The notes under the pieces are model-generated. The model worked only from the letters and a program-made list of their open reading frames with translations. It did no database searches and was not told the origin of the DNA. From contig JAEUVA010000020.1 in assembly GCA_016787045.1 (NCBI GenBank), forward strand, positions 1-63,519: DNA of 63,519 bases, read 5' to 3'. The translations under genes and the position numbers were made by a program. The DNA is from Chitinophagales bacterium. Lineage in GTDB: Bacteria; Bacteroidota; Bacteroidia; Chitinophagales; LD1. This document shows, in pieces, positions 48,339-60,600 of this stretch; position 1 is the stretch's first letter, and every line of letters starts with the position of its first letter.

Positions 48339-50558
48339 TTAAAATTTAAGGATTTTAAACTCAGTTCTTCTGTTCTCTTGATGTTGCTCATCTGAACAAG
48401 GGACTACAGTGGTTCCCTCGCATTGACACTTATTCACTAAGCGGCTTTCACCATATCCGGCAGCAATCATTCTGTGTGCTTCAACTCCTTGTGAGGCAAT
48501 GTAGTTCACTGCACTCTCCGCGCGTTTGCTGGAGAGTTGCATGTTGTACTTAGCAGTTGCACGGCAATCTGTATGCGAACTCAACTCTATTTCCATGGTT
48601 GGGTTATCTTTCATGATTTTTACCAACTTGTCTAATTCTTTAGCAGCATCTGGACGGATAAACCACTTGTCTAAGTCGTAGTAAATATTTTCTATTTTGA
48701 TGGCTACACCCTTACGTACTTTCTCCAATTCCATAACCTGGTAGCTGGTAGATGGTATGCTCTTACAGCCGTTAGGTAGCGTAGAGGTAACCGTCAAATA
48801 CTTGGTATCGGGCTCACCGGTTTCTTTAGAGGCCTCCAAACGATAGTTCACATCTTTTTCAATAGTAAATACACACTTACCATCTTTGTTTGTGGTACAA
48901 ACTTCGTCTTTGTTGTTAGTCAAGTTGGTTAACTTCACTTTAGACGCTTCCAACGGATCGCGTGATTTTTTATCTAAAACAGTTACTTCTAAAGTACAAC
49001 CGCCTTCTGCCACCATCGGTATTTTTACCAATTCTGGCTTTTCTTTCACATCAAAAGTAAGTTCTGTAGGTAGGTAACCCAAAGCGGTGGCATAAAATTT
49101 CATTTTTTTGCCGGGAGTAGCGGAGAAGGTAAAGTCACCCTCTTTTCCACTTTTCACCTTTCCTTTTTCTACATCTTCGTCTTTCATAATTACCTGAGCT
49201 CCCTCAATTGGTAATCCGGTTGCTGCATCAAACACTATACCGTTCAAAATCACCCCTTTCTTCACAAAACTATAGATATCGTCATCTCCTTTACCACCCG
49301 GGCGGTTAGATACAAAGTATCCGCGCTTATTATCTTTACCTATAATGTAACCGAAATCGTCAAAATTGGTGTTGATTGGGTAACCTAAGTTTTCCGGCTC
49401 AGTCCAATTGGTAATCTTATTACCTGTTTTTACCATGTTAGTGCTAAACACATCCAAACCTCCTAAACCGGTATGTCCACTCGATGCAAAATATAGTGTG
49501 CCATCTTCAGCGGTGTAGGGAAACATCTCATCACCTGATGTATTAATTTTTGGTCCAAGATTAATTGGCGTTCCCCACTCGCCACCTATTTCGCGTGTAG
49601 TTACATAAACATCCACACCTCCATATCCACCAGGTTTGTCGCTGGCAAAGTACAATGTCTTGCCGTCTTTGCTCAAGCTTGGGTGGCCAACAGAATATTC
49701 TTTATCGTTAAAAGGTACTGCCTCAACCATTTCATCGCCCCAACGGTTTTGATCTTGCAACCATTCTATGCGGTAAATTTTCAGCTTTACAGTTTTATCG
49801 GCAGATGGGAAAGCCCTGCGACCGTTATAGTTACTTCTATCAAGATACAGTTCTTTCATTTTATCATTGTAGCTAGAGGTGCCCTCGTGATACTTGCGGT
49901 TGGGCTCGCGACCGGCCATCATATCAGGTTTACCTAACTGACCGGTAGAATCCTTTTTGTATGATTGATAAAGCTGTAAGAAGTTACCCTGAGTCCAGTT
50001 ATCAACATGTTTTACGTAAGCATCAGGAAAGCGATTAGAACAAAAGTGAACACCTGTATCTTTGTAAAAAGCCACTCCAAAATCTGAGAATGATGAGTTA
50101 ACGCCTTCTTCATTTTTAACATCGTAAAAACCGTTGTCTTTACTCAAGCGCTCTACTTCATCTATTCCTTTTAAACGGGTTTTAACGCTATTATCTGTAG
50201 GTACTACTGTTAAGTATTCTTTGTAATAAACTTTAGCATCGGCATATTTCTGATTGGCGCGTAACGCCTCTGCATAGTAAAGTTTATTAATCACATTAGC
50301 ATTCTCCTTCTTGGCCAACTCCGCGTAGTACGGCTCGGCTTTCTCCCAGTTGTTGATCAATCGATAGCTATCGGCCACTCGTTGCAATACATAAGTGTTG
50401 TTTTTGTCTTTTTTCAAAGCACGCTGGTAGTATTCAATGGCCTTGCGGTAGTCAAATTGTTTGTAATACCAATCACCAACTTTTACTATTGGCTTTTCGG
50501 CTGCTGCAACAAAAAATGTAGCGAGCAATAAGAGTGTCAGGAGATTCTTCAAGCGCAT
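48339..50558 (-). CDS. PorE-like OmpA-family protein of the type IX secretion/gliding apparatus
   Basis: The 739-aa protein has the four-part layout of Porphyromonas PorE. A signal peptide is followed by TPR repeats (about 25-135, YYKQFDYRKAIEYYQRALKKD...). A PD40/WD40-like propeller follows (about 150-430, with GHPSLSKDGKTLYFASDKPGGYGGVDVYV and similar blades). Then come a carboxypeptidase-regulatory-like domain (GIVFDAATGLPIEGAQVIMKDE, near 440-515) and an OmpA peptidoglycan-binding domain at the C-terminus (IYYDLDKWFIRPDAAKELDKL, ELSSHTDCRATAKYNMQLSSKRA, NRRTEFKI). In PorE this links T9SS parts to peptidoglycan. Here it follows porP/sprF by 43 bp and the giant adhesin upstream. Similar OmpA proteins accompany many PorP-adhesin loci, so it may serve only this cargo. 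Confidence 0.9.
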   Translation of the reverse strand: MRLKNLLTLLLLATFFVAAAEKPIVKVGDWYYKQFDYRKAIEYYQRALKKDKNNTYVLQRVADSYRLINNWEKAEPYYAELAKKENANVINKLYYAEALRANQKYADAKVYYKEYLTVVPTDNSVKTRLKGIDEVERLSKDNGFYDVKNEEGVNSSFSDFGVAFYKDTGVHFCSNRFPDAYVKHVDNWTQGNFLQLYQSYKKDSTGQLGKPDMMAGREPNRKYHEGTSSYNDKMKELYLDRSNYNGRRAFPSADKTVKLKIYRIEWLQDQNRWGDEMVEAVPFNDKEYSVGHPSLSKDGKTLYFASDKPGGYGGVDVYVTTREIGGEWGTPINLGPKINTSGDEMFPYTAEDGTLYFASSGHTGLGGLDVFSTNMVKTGNKITNWTEPENLGYPINTNFDDFGYIIGKDNKRGYFVSNRPGGKGDDDIYSFVKKGVILNGIVFDAATGLPIEGAQVIMKDEDVEKGKVKSGKEGDFTFSATPGKKMKFYATALGYLPTELTFDVKEKPELVKIPMVAEGGCTLEVTVLDKKSRDPLEASKVKLTNLTNNKDEVCTTNKDGKCVFTIEKDVNYRLEASKETGEPDTKYLTVTSTLPNGCKSIPSTSYQVMELEKVRKGVAIKIENIYYDLDKWFIRPDAAKELDKLVKIMKDNPTMEIELSSHTDCRATAKYNMQLSSKRAESAVNYIASQGVEAHRMIAAGYGESRLVNKCQCEGTTVVPCSDEQHQENRRTEFKILKF

Positions 50559-50601
50559 AAAAAAAATTTATTGGGGGGTTACCTGTGCTAAGTGTTTTTG
50601 A

Positions 50602-51579
50602 TTAGAAGTATTTGATGAAACGAGGTGTTACAAAACGTTTTTTATCGTACCAGAAATCGTAACCAATCATAATTTCATGAGTACCGCTGGTATATCGCTT
50701 GAGTCCTGAAATTTCGGCATCGTACGCATAGCCAATTTGTAATTGTGGTGTAACTTTAAACTGGGTGAACGCAACAATTGCCTGTCCTGCTTTATGTTGT
50801 CCGCTGGTTTCGGTACGATACCCCACACCTAACCATAAACGATCTATGAATAATAAGGCCAAGTTCGCATCAAACTGAGGTATATTTTTAGGTAATCCCT
50901 TTTGCCATTTTACTAAAATGGTAGGTCTAAATTTTACAACTGATGCATCTTTGCCAAATACATAACCACCAGTGAGTACATAAAAATTGTACACGCGGGC
51001 TATGGCATCGTTGTATTTAACCACGCCTACTTGCTTAGTTAATGATGATGGCATTAAGTGTGGAGCAGATATGCCGGCAAAGTATCGCTTGCCATAAGCA
51101 TAAATGCCGAATCCTATGTTTGGCACAAAAAGGTTTTCGTTCAAGGCAAACGAATTATCTACTCCGGTAGATGGCAATACTGCCTTTCCGTTATTTTGAT
51201 AGAAGTAGTTAAATGATGCCTGTACACCAAAGCATAGCCTGTTTTCTTTAGGCAAACGAAGGCGGTACGAAAATGCCGGTGTTACACTAAAGTTGTTGCT
51301 AAGGCCAAGTCTATCGTTAGAAATGGTTAAGCCCACCGCGTATTGGTCTCTGCGGAAAGGTGTGTGCACGCTAATATTAGCCGTACGAGGTGCTCCGTCT
51401 ATACCTACCCATTGGTGGCGGTAAATTCCCATTACATTGATTACCTCGTGGCTACCTGCATATGCGGGGTTTACGTATAAGCCATTAAACATATACATAC
51501 TGTAAGCTGCATCTTGCTGAGCATTTGCTCCAATAAATGCTGCCGTAACCAATAGTGCTGTGGCAATTATTCTTTTCAT
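50602..51579 (-). CDS. PorP/SprF-family type IX secretion membrane protein
   Basis: The 325-aa outer-membrane protein has a signal peptide (MKRIIATALLVTAAFIGANA) and the family N-terminus QQDAAYSMYMFNGLYVNPAYAGS. GIYRHQWVGIDGAPRTANISVHTPF and RDQYAVGLTISNDRLGLSNN follow, then a barrel ending in HEIMIGYDFWYDKKRFVTPRFIKYF. SprF of Flavobacterium is needed to export SprB, and PorP-type proteins attach cargo with type B sorting domains. It lies directly after the giant protein gene (78 bp, with a hairpin between), the standard cargo-partner pairing. Confidence 0.94.
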   Translation of the reverse strand: MKRIIATALLVTAAFIGANAQQDAAYSMYMFNGLYVNPAYAGSHEVINVMGIYRHQWVGIDGAPRTANISVHTPFRRDQYAVGLTISNDRLGLSNNFSVTPAFSYRLRLPKENRLCFGVQASFNYFYQNNGKAVLPSTGVDNSFALNENLFVPNIGFGIYAYGKRYFAGISAPHLMPSSLTKQVGVVKYNDAIARVYNFYVLTGGYVFGKDASVVKFRPTILVKWQKGLPKNIPQFDANLALLFIDRLWLGVGYRTETSGQHKAGQAIVAFTQFKVTPQLQIGYAYDAEISGLKRYTSGTHEIMIGYDFWYDKKRFVTPRFIKYF

Positions 51580-51610
51580 AAATACTTATTTACAGGGTTC
51601 TAATTTTTAA

Positions 51611-51646
51611 TAAAACCTGCTTTGCGAACAAGTTCACAAAGCAGGT
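51611..51646 (-). terminator. Hairpin terminator between the giant adhesin gene and porP/sprF
   Basis: ACCTGCTTTG-C-GAAC-AA-GTTC-A-CAAAGCAGGT: a 10-bp outer stem and a 4-bp inner stem separated by one mismatched pair. On the minus strand it is followed by TTTTATT. It lies 11 bp past the giant gene stop and 35 bp before the porP start, so it may be a partial terminator that lowers downstream expression. Confidence 0.8.
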
Positions 51647-51657
51647 GGTGTTTAAAT

Positions 51658-54600
51658 CTATCGGTGGATTACTACAAACTTCTGTTCACGTTTACCGGTG
51701 CCATCGTTGTACTCGTACACATAGTAGTAAGTACCATCAGGCAAGTTCGTACCTTGTTTGTTGTGTCCGTCAAAGTCGTTCTGGTAATGGCCTTCACTTC
51801 TCCAAACTTCCACACCCCAACGGTTGAAGATAAGTAGGGTAGCTTGTGGGTTATTATCGTTACAAGGCAACACAAACACATCGTTGCTACCATCACCGTT
51901 TGGCGAGAAGGCATTCGGGAAGGTACAAGCAGTATCTATTACCGCCACACAAACCGAAGCTGAATCGCAGAACGAGAAGCTACCTGTAGTTACGCATACT
52001 GTGTAGCTAAAATTAACTGTACCTGAGTAGCCCAATGCTGGGGTAACCGTTATTGTGTTATCAGCATTAACCGTAGCTGTACCATTCGTAACGTCACCTA
52101 TTATTGCAACGGTAGTATCAGCACCCCATGGAATAATGTCATTGTTCAATACAGCAAGTGTAATAGCTGTGTTCACAAACGTTGTATCTAAATCGCACGG
52201 CTCATTTACTGCCTGAATTAGAGAATCAAGAACAGTAATGTAAACCGTAGAAGTAGTACAGTGGTTGAGTGTGTCGCAAATTACAATACAGAAAGAATCA
52301 ACACCAAAGAAACCAGGATCAGGTGTGTATGTAAAGCAGCTATCGCTGTCAATAGTTACTGAGCCATTCGCAGGGTCACACAAGGTATCAATAGACCAAG
52401 GCAAGTTACTGATAACATTCACACCGCTAACTAAACATACTGTAATAGGCACGTTAACAAAGGTAGTATCGTAGATAGGCGGTACTACAGGCCCAGGACA
52501 AGCAACAACATTAACTGTAACGGTTGCTGTATCGCAAAGCGCTGGGTTTCCGGCATCGCATACTACATAGCTGAAAGTAGTGCTACCCACCACATTGCCA
52601 GCAGTGATTGTGAATACATCTCCGGAGAATGCCGAGATATTAGCTATTGCAGCGGTTGGTGTTGTAAATGAGGTAACAGTAAGCGGCAATGCAGTGTTAT
52701 CTACATCATTATCTAACACCGCTACAGTTGCACTTTCACCTACGCATATAGTTACAGCATCGTCAGCAGCTACTGGAGCACAGTTGATGGTGAAGAATAC
52801 AGTATCTATATCTTTACCACACTGGTTTCGAACTTCGTAAACCACAAAATCAGGTCCACAATAGCCGGCATTTGGCGTGTACTGCATAATACTGTCTTTC
52901 AGGAATACTGCAGTACCATTCTGTGCATTAATCGCTATAACACTTTGCAGCGGATAACCTGCACCGTTGTCATTCAACACCACGTTAGCTACAAATGGCG
53001 TATTCGGAGCTATCTCGTAGGCATCGGCTACAGCCACAGGGCGTACGCAGCAGTCAATGTAGATACATACAATGCCTGTATCCAGAGCACCGTTTGCATC
53101 TTGAATCACATAAGCTACTGAGTCAATGTAATCGCAAGAATCTGTGGTACTTGGCACATAGTGAATTGTTCCGTCAGCATTCAGTGTAGCTGTGCCTTTA
53201 GTATTTGGCAGTGCTACTACACTTATAATGTTGAATGAATCACTTTCCGGATCAAAATCATTGCTTAGCACATCTAAGTCAAGGTCATTAAAGCGTCCGG
53301 TTACAAACGTACCGCAATCATTTACTGCCTGTACAGAGTTAAGAATGTAAACCACCACTACTGCGGTATCACACTTGCTCGGTATGCCATTGTCGCATAT
53401 CACATAGCAGAATGTATCTGGGTTAAGTGCGTTGGCACCAGGACCAGGCATGTACGTGATAGTACCGTTGGCATTCACAGTAGCTACACCATCTGCCGGA
53501 GGACAAGGTAGTGTAGGTTGAACCGTGATAGCATCACCATCCGGGTCACTATCATTGTTCTTCACACCTATGGTGATAGCTGTCAAATAGCTGGTTGTTA
53601 CGTGATCATCCGTAGCCGCAGGAGGGTTATTGTTGTTAAGTGTTGTATTCACACAAACGTAAATCACTGCAGTATCACATGCTCCGTTAGGGTCGCATAT
53701 CTGATAGATGATAGAGTCGCAACCGACAACCGGTGAGGTGTAGGTTACTGTCTGGTCTGCATTCAACAACACGGTAGCACCCGGAAGAGTTGGAGCACTC
53801 AGTATAGTTACAGTCAATGGATCGCCATCGGCATCAAAGTCGTTGGCTAATTCATTAATGTTTATACCGGTGTTTACTAATCCTGTGGCAGCATCATCGC
53901 TGGCTACTGGCGGATTGTTAACCGAATCACAAGTAAGTACCACAATCTGAATCAGGTTGGTGTCACACAAACTGAAAGCAGGTATGTTGCTTTGATCACA
54001 TGCGTAGTATGGTATGGTGTAGATTCCCGGAGCGTTGGCCACAAATACGCCTGTTCCATTTCCGGTTACAGTCCATAAGCCGGTACCGGGGCCAGAAACA
54101 GCACCGTAAGTAAAGGTTAATGGGTCGCCATCCGGATCAGAGGCAGAGGCATTTACGTTAACACCAACTGCGGTGTTTGTACATACGCTAGCTCCAACTT
54201 TAACTGCAAACGGAGGAGTGTTGATTTTTAACACCTCTATAATCAGCGAACAAGTATCGCTTGCTCCTGCTGTATCGGTTACAACTACCTCAATTTGTTG
54301 TGTGCCGTACCAACCTGGGGCTGGTGTAAACACTACACAATTATTCACCACATTTACATTACCATTCAGTACAGTTACCTGATAGGTAGTAACTGATAAT
54401 GGGTCACCATCTACATCTGTAGCAGCTACACAAACTGTGTCTGTGGTGTTCGCATACATTGAGTCGGCAACACATACAATTACAGGTGGATCGTTGATTG
54501 GGCATACGCTAATAAACACATCTGCTGTATCGCAAGAATTAGCACACTGCGTATTACAAATTGCATAAGTGATAGATGCAGTACCATTAAAGTTCAATGC

Positions 54601-57600
54601 AGGGTTGTAAGTAATTGCACCTCCACCAACTGTGGCTGTACCATTAGTTACAGATAATACTGTGATTGTATTGGCATTGCCTTCCGGATCGGTATCATTA
54701 GCCAATACTGGAATAGTTACACTTTCCTCCTCACAAGTAGCTGCTGTATCTGCACTGGCTACCGGTGGTTGATTAACATGTAAGAACACCGTATCGCGAG
54801 TAATACATCCGTTTGGTGTATTGATGGCAGTAGCCACCACACCACCATCTACACCCACAGGGCAGTACGTAATTGGAGATAAGCCCGATGTAATTGTACC
54901 ACCAGCCAAATGAGTCCATTGAATATTGAACACATCTATACTAAAGTTAGGTGTGATTGTAACACAGCCACCCGTACAAACTGTATCAGCAGTGGTGGTC
55001 AAATCGAGTACCGGAGCACCCTTAACATTGATGGTAACATTGGTGGAATTAGTACAACCAGTAGTTTGGTCAGTATATGTGTAGGTAATCACATTATTAC
55101 CTAAGTTGGCTGTAGCAGGGCAGAATGTTGTACCTGTAACACCAGCACCGGTAAATGTACCGCCAACCGGACTGCCAACAAGAGTAATACATGAGTCAGC
55201 TACACAGTATGCCGGATTGAATCCTGAAACAGACACTACAGGTAGCGGATTAACCGTTACACAAATAGTAGTATCATCTGAGCAGCCATTGGCATCCACA
55301 AAGGTGTATTTCACACACCAGTTGCCTGGACCTGCTGCTGAAGCTTGGAAGATGTTACCGGTAACAAACGGACCACTAAATGTACCACCGGCCGGAATAC
55401 CGGTCATGGTTATGTTTCCTGCATTTTGACAGTATTGAGCATTCAGTCCACTGATGCTAGCTTCAGTAGGTGTATTGTAAATAACATCTACTGTATCTGC
55501 TGCCTGACAGCCGTTTTTATCGGTAACAATTACTGTGTAGGTACTTGTTTGCGTAGGACAGGCCACTATGCTTGGTTGTAATGGACTACCACTGATGTTT
55601 GGTCCAGTCCATGCAAATCCAATTGGAGGTATTCCGTTTCCTCCCAAAGTAGCAGTAAGGGTTACACATCCGCCTACATTAGAGCAGATAGATTGTGCTG
55701 CACCAGCATCAACAATGATGGTAGGCGGATTAACCGTTACAGTTACATAACTTGGTAACGAAGAACATCCAAACACATCTGTTACTACTACATTAAACTG
55801 AGTAGTGTTACCCAAGTTGCTGACTGTTGGGTTGGATAACGTTGGGCTGTTTAGGCCTGCATTAGGTGACCATACAAAGCTGTATGGACCTTGAGTGCCG
55901 CTGCCAGTAGGATTACCCCCTAGAACTGCGCTATCTGAAGAACATGCAAATATTGTTGCATTTGGTCCTGCATTAGCAATAGGTAACTGACGAACATTCA
56001 CGTTTACAGTTGCACTTGCAGCACAACCTAAAGAGTCAGTAGCTACTACTGTATATGAAACGTTTGATGTAACGTTTTGTGCCGTTGGGTTAGCAACTGT
56101 AGATGATGTTAAGAATGAACCAGGAGTCCATTGATAAGTGAATGGCCCGGTTCCACCTTGTGCAGTAGGTAAGCCACCCAATGTAATAGATGAACCACTA
56201 CATACGGCAGTATCTATACCTGCTGTTACACCAATTCCAGGGCTTACAAACACGGTAACAGTATCTGATTTAAAGCATCCAAAGGCATCGGTTACCGTAA
56301 CCGCATAATTTGTGGTTACCAACGGATTAGCGCATGGATTAGCAATATTCGGATTGCTTAATCCCGGTACAGGTGCCCATTGATATATGAATGGTGCTTG
56401 ACCGCCATTCACCGTAGGTGTTCCGCCCAGGTTTACACAGCCGGTGCTGTTTGCACAGAACACTCTGTCCGCACCAGCATTTACTTGCAATGTGGTTTGA
56501 TTTACATTCACAATGGTAAAGGCAGTGGCCGAACATCCAGTAGCATTGTCAGTAACAGTTACATCAAAACGAGTGGTTACTGTTAAGTTTGTAGCTATAG
56601 GATTCGGTATTGTTGTGCTGTTTAAATTGGTGCCGGCTGGTGATTGCGACCACTGGTAGCTATAGTTACCAGAGCCACCAGCTGCCGTAGGTGTACCACC
56701 TACTTGTGCAAAAGCACCGCTACACGCAAAAATGGTTTGTACCGGACCTGCATTAGCAGTTACACCCGGATTAACCGTTACTGTTTGACAAGTGGATGAT
56801 GAACATCCCACTGCATCAGTAACAGTTACGCAGTATGCTGTAGTTGAAAGCGGAGTAGCCACCGGATTAGCGGCAGTGGTACTACTCAAGCCGGTTCCAG
56901 GGTTCCAGTTGTACGTGAATGGAGCAGTACCGCCATCTGCAGTGGCCGGAATACCCCCAAGCAGTGCTGCAGAACCGGAGCAAATTGCAGTATCTGGTTG
57001 AACGATTGCTGTAACAGCCGGGTTAGCAAATACCACCATAGAATCAATGGATATACATCCATGTGCATCAGTTACTAATAACACATACGTTGTAGTATCG
57101 GTTGGATTCACATCCGGGTTTGGTATTGTGTTGCTGTTGCAAATGCCAAACACAGGACTCCAGTCAATTAAGTAAGGCGTAGTACCACCGGTTACACTGC
57201 CGTTGATTGTAATACAATTAGTTTGACCGGCACAAATACTACGGTCAGGACCAGCTTCGGCAACCAAGGTAGGCGTGGTAACAGTTACCAATACATTGTC
57301 GGCTGATGTACATCCGTTATTGTCAGTTACAGTAAGTACATAAGTGGTGGTGGTGGCTAAATTACAAGCTTCAGGGTTTGGAAGACCTGTATTGTTTAAT
57401 CCTGATGAAGGTGCCCAAGCGTAGAAGTACGGCCCTGTGCCACCGGTAGCTGTTGGTGTTGCACCTAAAGTTACACATGCCTGCGGACAAGATTCTATAG
57501 ACTTATCCGAACCAGCATTAGCAACAGGGTTTTGATTTACGCGAATGGTTACGTTAGCAGTATTGCTGCAACCCAATGAGTCAACAACCTGTACTTGATA

Positions 57601-60600
57601 GGTCAAAGTACTGGTAGGACAAGCAATGGGGTTAGAAGCAGTGCTTGAGTTCAAGAACAGAGTAGGTGTCCAGTTATATGTGTATGTACCAGTACCGGCT
57701 TGTGCTGTGGGAGATCCGCCCAACTGCACACAAGCTCCGGCACAAATCGTATCCGTAGCTCCTGCATTTACTACAGGACGCGGATTTATGGTAATACGTA
57801 CTGAATCCGTACCAATACATCCGGTACCATCTGTTACCACCAAGTAGTATGTAGTAGATACAACCGGTGAAGCAATCGGATTAGCTACACTTGCTGTAAA
57901 GCCGGTTGGGTTAGATGTCCATGCAAAGTTGAAAGGAGCATTTCCGCCTAATACAGCCGGAGTGCCTCCTAATGTAACCGATACGGAAGCACCGGCACAG
58001 AATGAAACATCGTTACCTGCTTCAGCTATCAAAGTTGGATTGTTCACAAACACAGTTACAATATCTGTAGCAGAACATCCATTAGCGTCAGTTACAATTA
58101 CTGCATAGTTGGCAGTAGAACCAAGCCCTTTAACATATGGATTTGCCACACTATCAGCATTTAATCCAATAGCCGGATTCCAATGATAAATGTATGGTGT
58201 GGTACCTCCACTTGCAGTAGGAGAACCGCCTAGGATAACACTATCTTGTGAACAAGCTGTGAGTGTTTTATCAGGACCTGCATCAGCAGTTGGGTTCGGA
58301 TTTACGGTAATTGTCATAGAACTAGATGAAGAACATCCGTTTGCATCCGTAACAGTAAGAGTAAAGATAGTTGTAGCCATCACTCCAACCATTGGGTTTG
58401 AGGCCGTAGAGCCATTAGACCACAAGTAAGTGTATGGAGCTGTACCGCCTGACGCACTAGGGTTGCATCCAATGCGAACTTTGGCTCCGGCACATACAGC
58501 GGTATCTTCTCCAGCACATGCTTCAGGTGCGGGGTTTACAGTTACCGTTACGGAGTCATAAGCTACACAACCCTTGCTGTCAATCACTGTTAGATAGTAG
58601 GTTGTTGTGTTGGCCGGTGAAACAACCGGGTTGGCAATGTTGCTTAATCCACCAGACCATGTATATGTGTAGCTTGGAGTGCCTCCAACTGCTGTTGGAT
58701 TGCCGCCCAATTGAACAGTAGCAGAAGATCCGGCACAAATAGCTCCTCCATTGCCTGCCTCTGCAGTTAATGAACTTGGAACTACTGTTACCAATACAGC
58801 ATCCTCGCGGCTACAACCTGCTGCATCGGTTACCAACAAGGTATATAACTGCGATACGGTTAGTCCTGTTACAGTAGGGTTAGAAACTGTAGTTGAACTT
58901 AGCCCGGTAGCTGGTGACCATGTATAAGTTAAGGCACCAGTGCCTCCACTTCCTGATGGAGAGCCACCTATTGTAATGGTATCATTACCACAAGCAATTA
59001 GGTTTTTATCAGCCCCAGCGTCAGCAGTTGGTTGAGGACGCACAGTTATAGTTACTTGTGAAGTTGCCTGACAGTTGTTGCTGTCAGTAACTTGCACAAT
59101 GTAAGTAGTGGTTATCTGAGGACAAGCCAATGGATTAGAAACGTTATTCGCGTTCAAACCAATTGTTGGGGTCCAAGAATACTGCAATGGATTAGTACCT
59201 GATGAGCCGGTTGGGCTACCGCCAATTTGCACACAGAATCCTGTACAAACTGTAGTATCGGTTCCAGCATTAGCCACTGGTGCAGGGTTAAGATTAACGC
59301 GTACAGAGTCAAGTGAGGTACATCCTTTGGCATCAGTTACTGTTACATAGTATGTTGTTGATGACGTAGGAGTGACTACCGGATTAGAAACATTGCTTGT
59401 AAAGCCATCAGTTCCAACCCATGAATATGTGTAAGGAGTAGTACCTCCGGCTGCAGTAGGAGAACCGCCAATAGTTACTGGCGAACCTACACTTGCACAA
59501 ATGGCGGCACCATTTCCGGCATTAGCTTGCAATGTACTTGGTGTAACATTCACTACAACAAAATCAACACCGCTACAACCAAATACATCGGTAACAGAAA
59601 GCTGATAAGAAGTAGTAGTTGAAATACCCGTTACACACAAGTTAGCAATATTTGGATTGATGGCTCCTGTTGAAGGAGTCCACAGATAAGTGTATGGCGT
59701 AGAACCACCGGTAACGTTTACTGTAAAGCATGCGGTATCAGCCACACAGTTCACAATGGTTTTATCTGCACCGGCATCTACTACAGGATTTGTACGAGGG
59801 GTAACCTGTACTTCATCAAATGAAGCACATCCTTTAGAATCTGTTACAGTTACAGAATATGTGGTAACTACCACAGGCGAAGCCCCTGGATTGGCAACGC
59901 TTGGTAAACTCAGTCCTGTAGTTGGTGACCACGAGTAAGAGTATCCCGGTGTTCCTGAACTTGCAGTTGGAGAACCACCAATATTTACAATGCTACCTGT
60001 ACATACAGTTGTGTCAGGACCGGCATTAGCAATTGGGTTAGGATTAACTGTTATTGTTACAGAACTGCTGGCTGTGCAACCTTTTGCATCGCGTACAGTT
60101 ACGTTGTAAGTGGTAGTATTGGCTGGTTGAGCTACAGGGTTAGCCACTGTAGAGTCGTTCAACGAACCACCCACCCAAGTATAGGTGTATGGTGGAGTAC
60201 CGCCAGCTACTAACGGAATGCTTCCTAACTGAGTAGTATTTCCAGCACATATTTGTTTGCTGGCTCCCGCATTCACAAACAGATTGTTAGGCAGTACATT
60301 AATAGTTGCCGCATCTGAAGATGAACATCCGTTTGCATCGGTTACTGTTAGAGTGTATGTAGTATTCACCACAATTCCTTTAACCACCGGATTGGCAATA
60401 GTTGTTGACGAAACAATACCAGTAGCAGGTGACCATGCATAGGTGTATGAACCTACACCACCTGTTGCTGCCGGTACATCTCCCAATATTACGCTATCGC
60501 CAGGGCACAGAGATATGTTTTTATCTGGCCCGGCAAATGCTGTAGGAGATGGGCTTACTGATACCTGAACAGCATCAACTGCCTGGCATCCGTTAGCATC

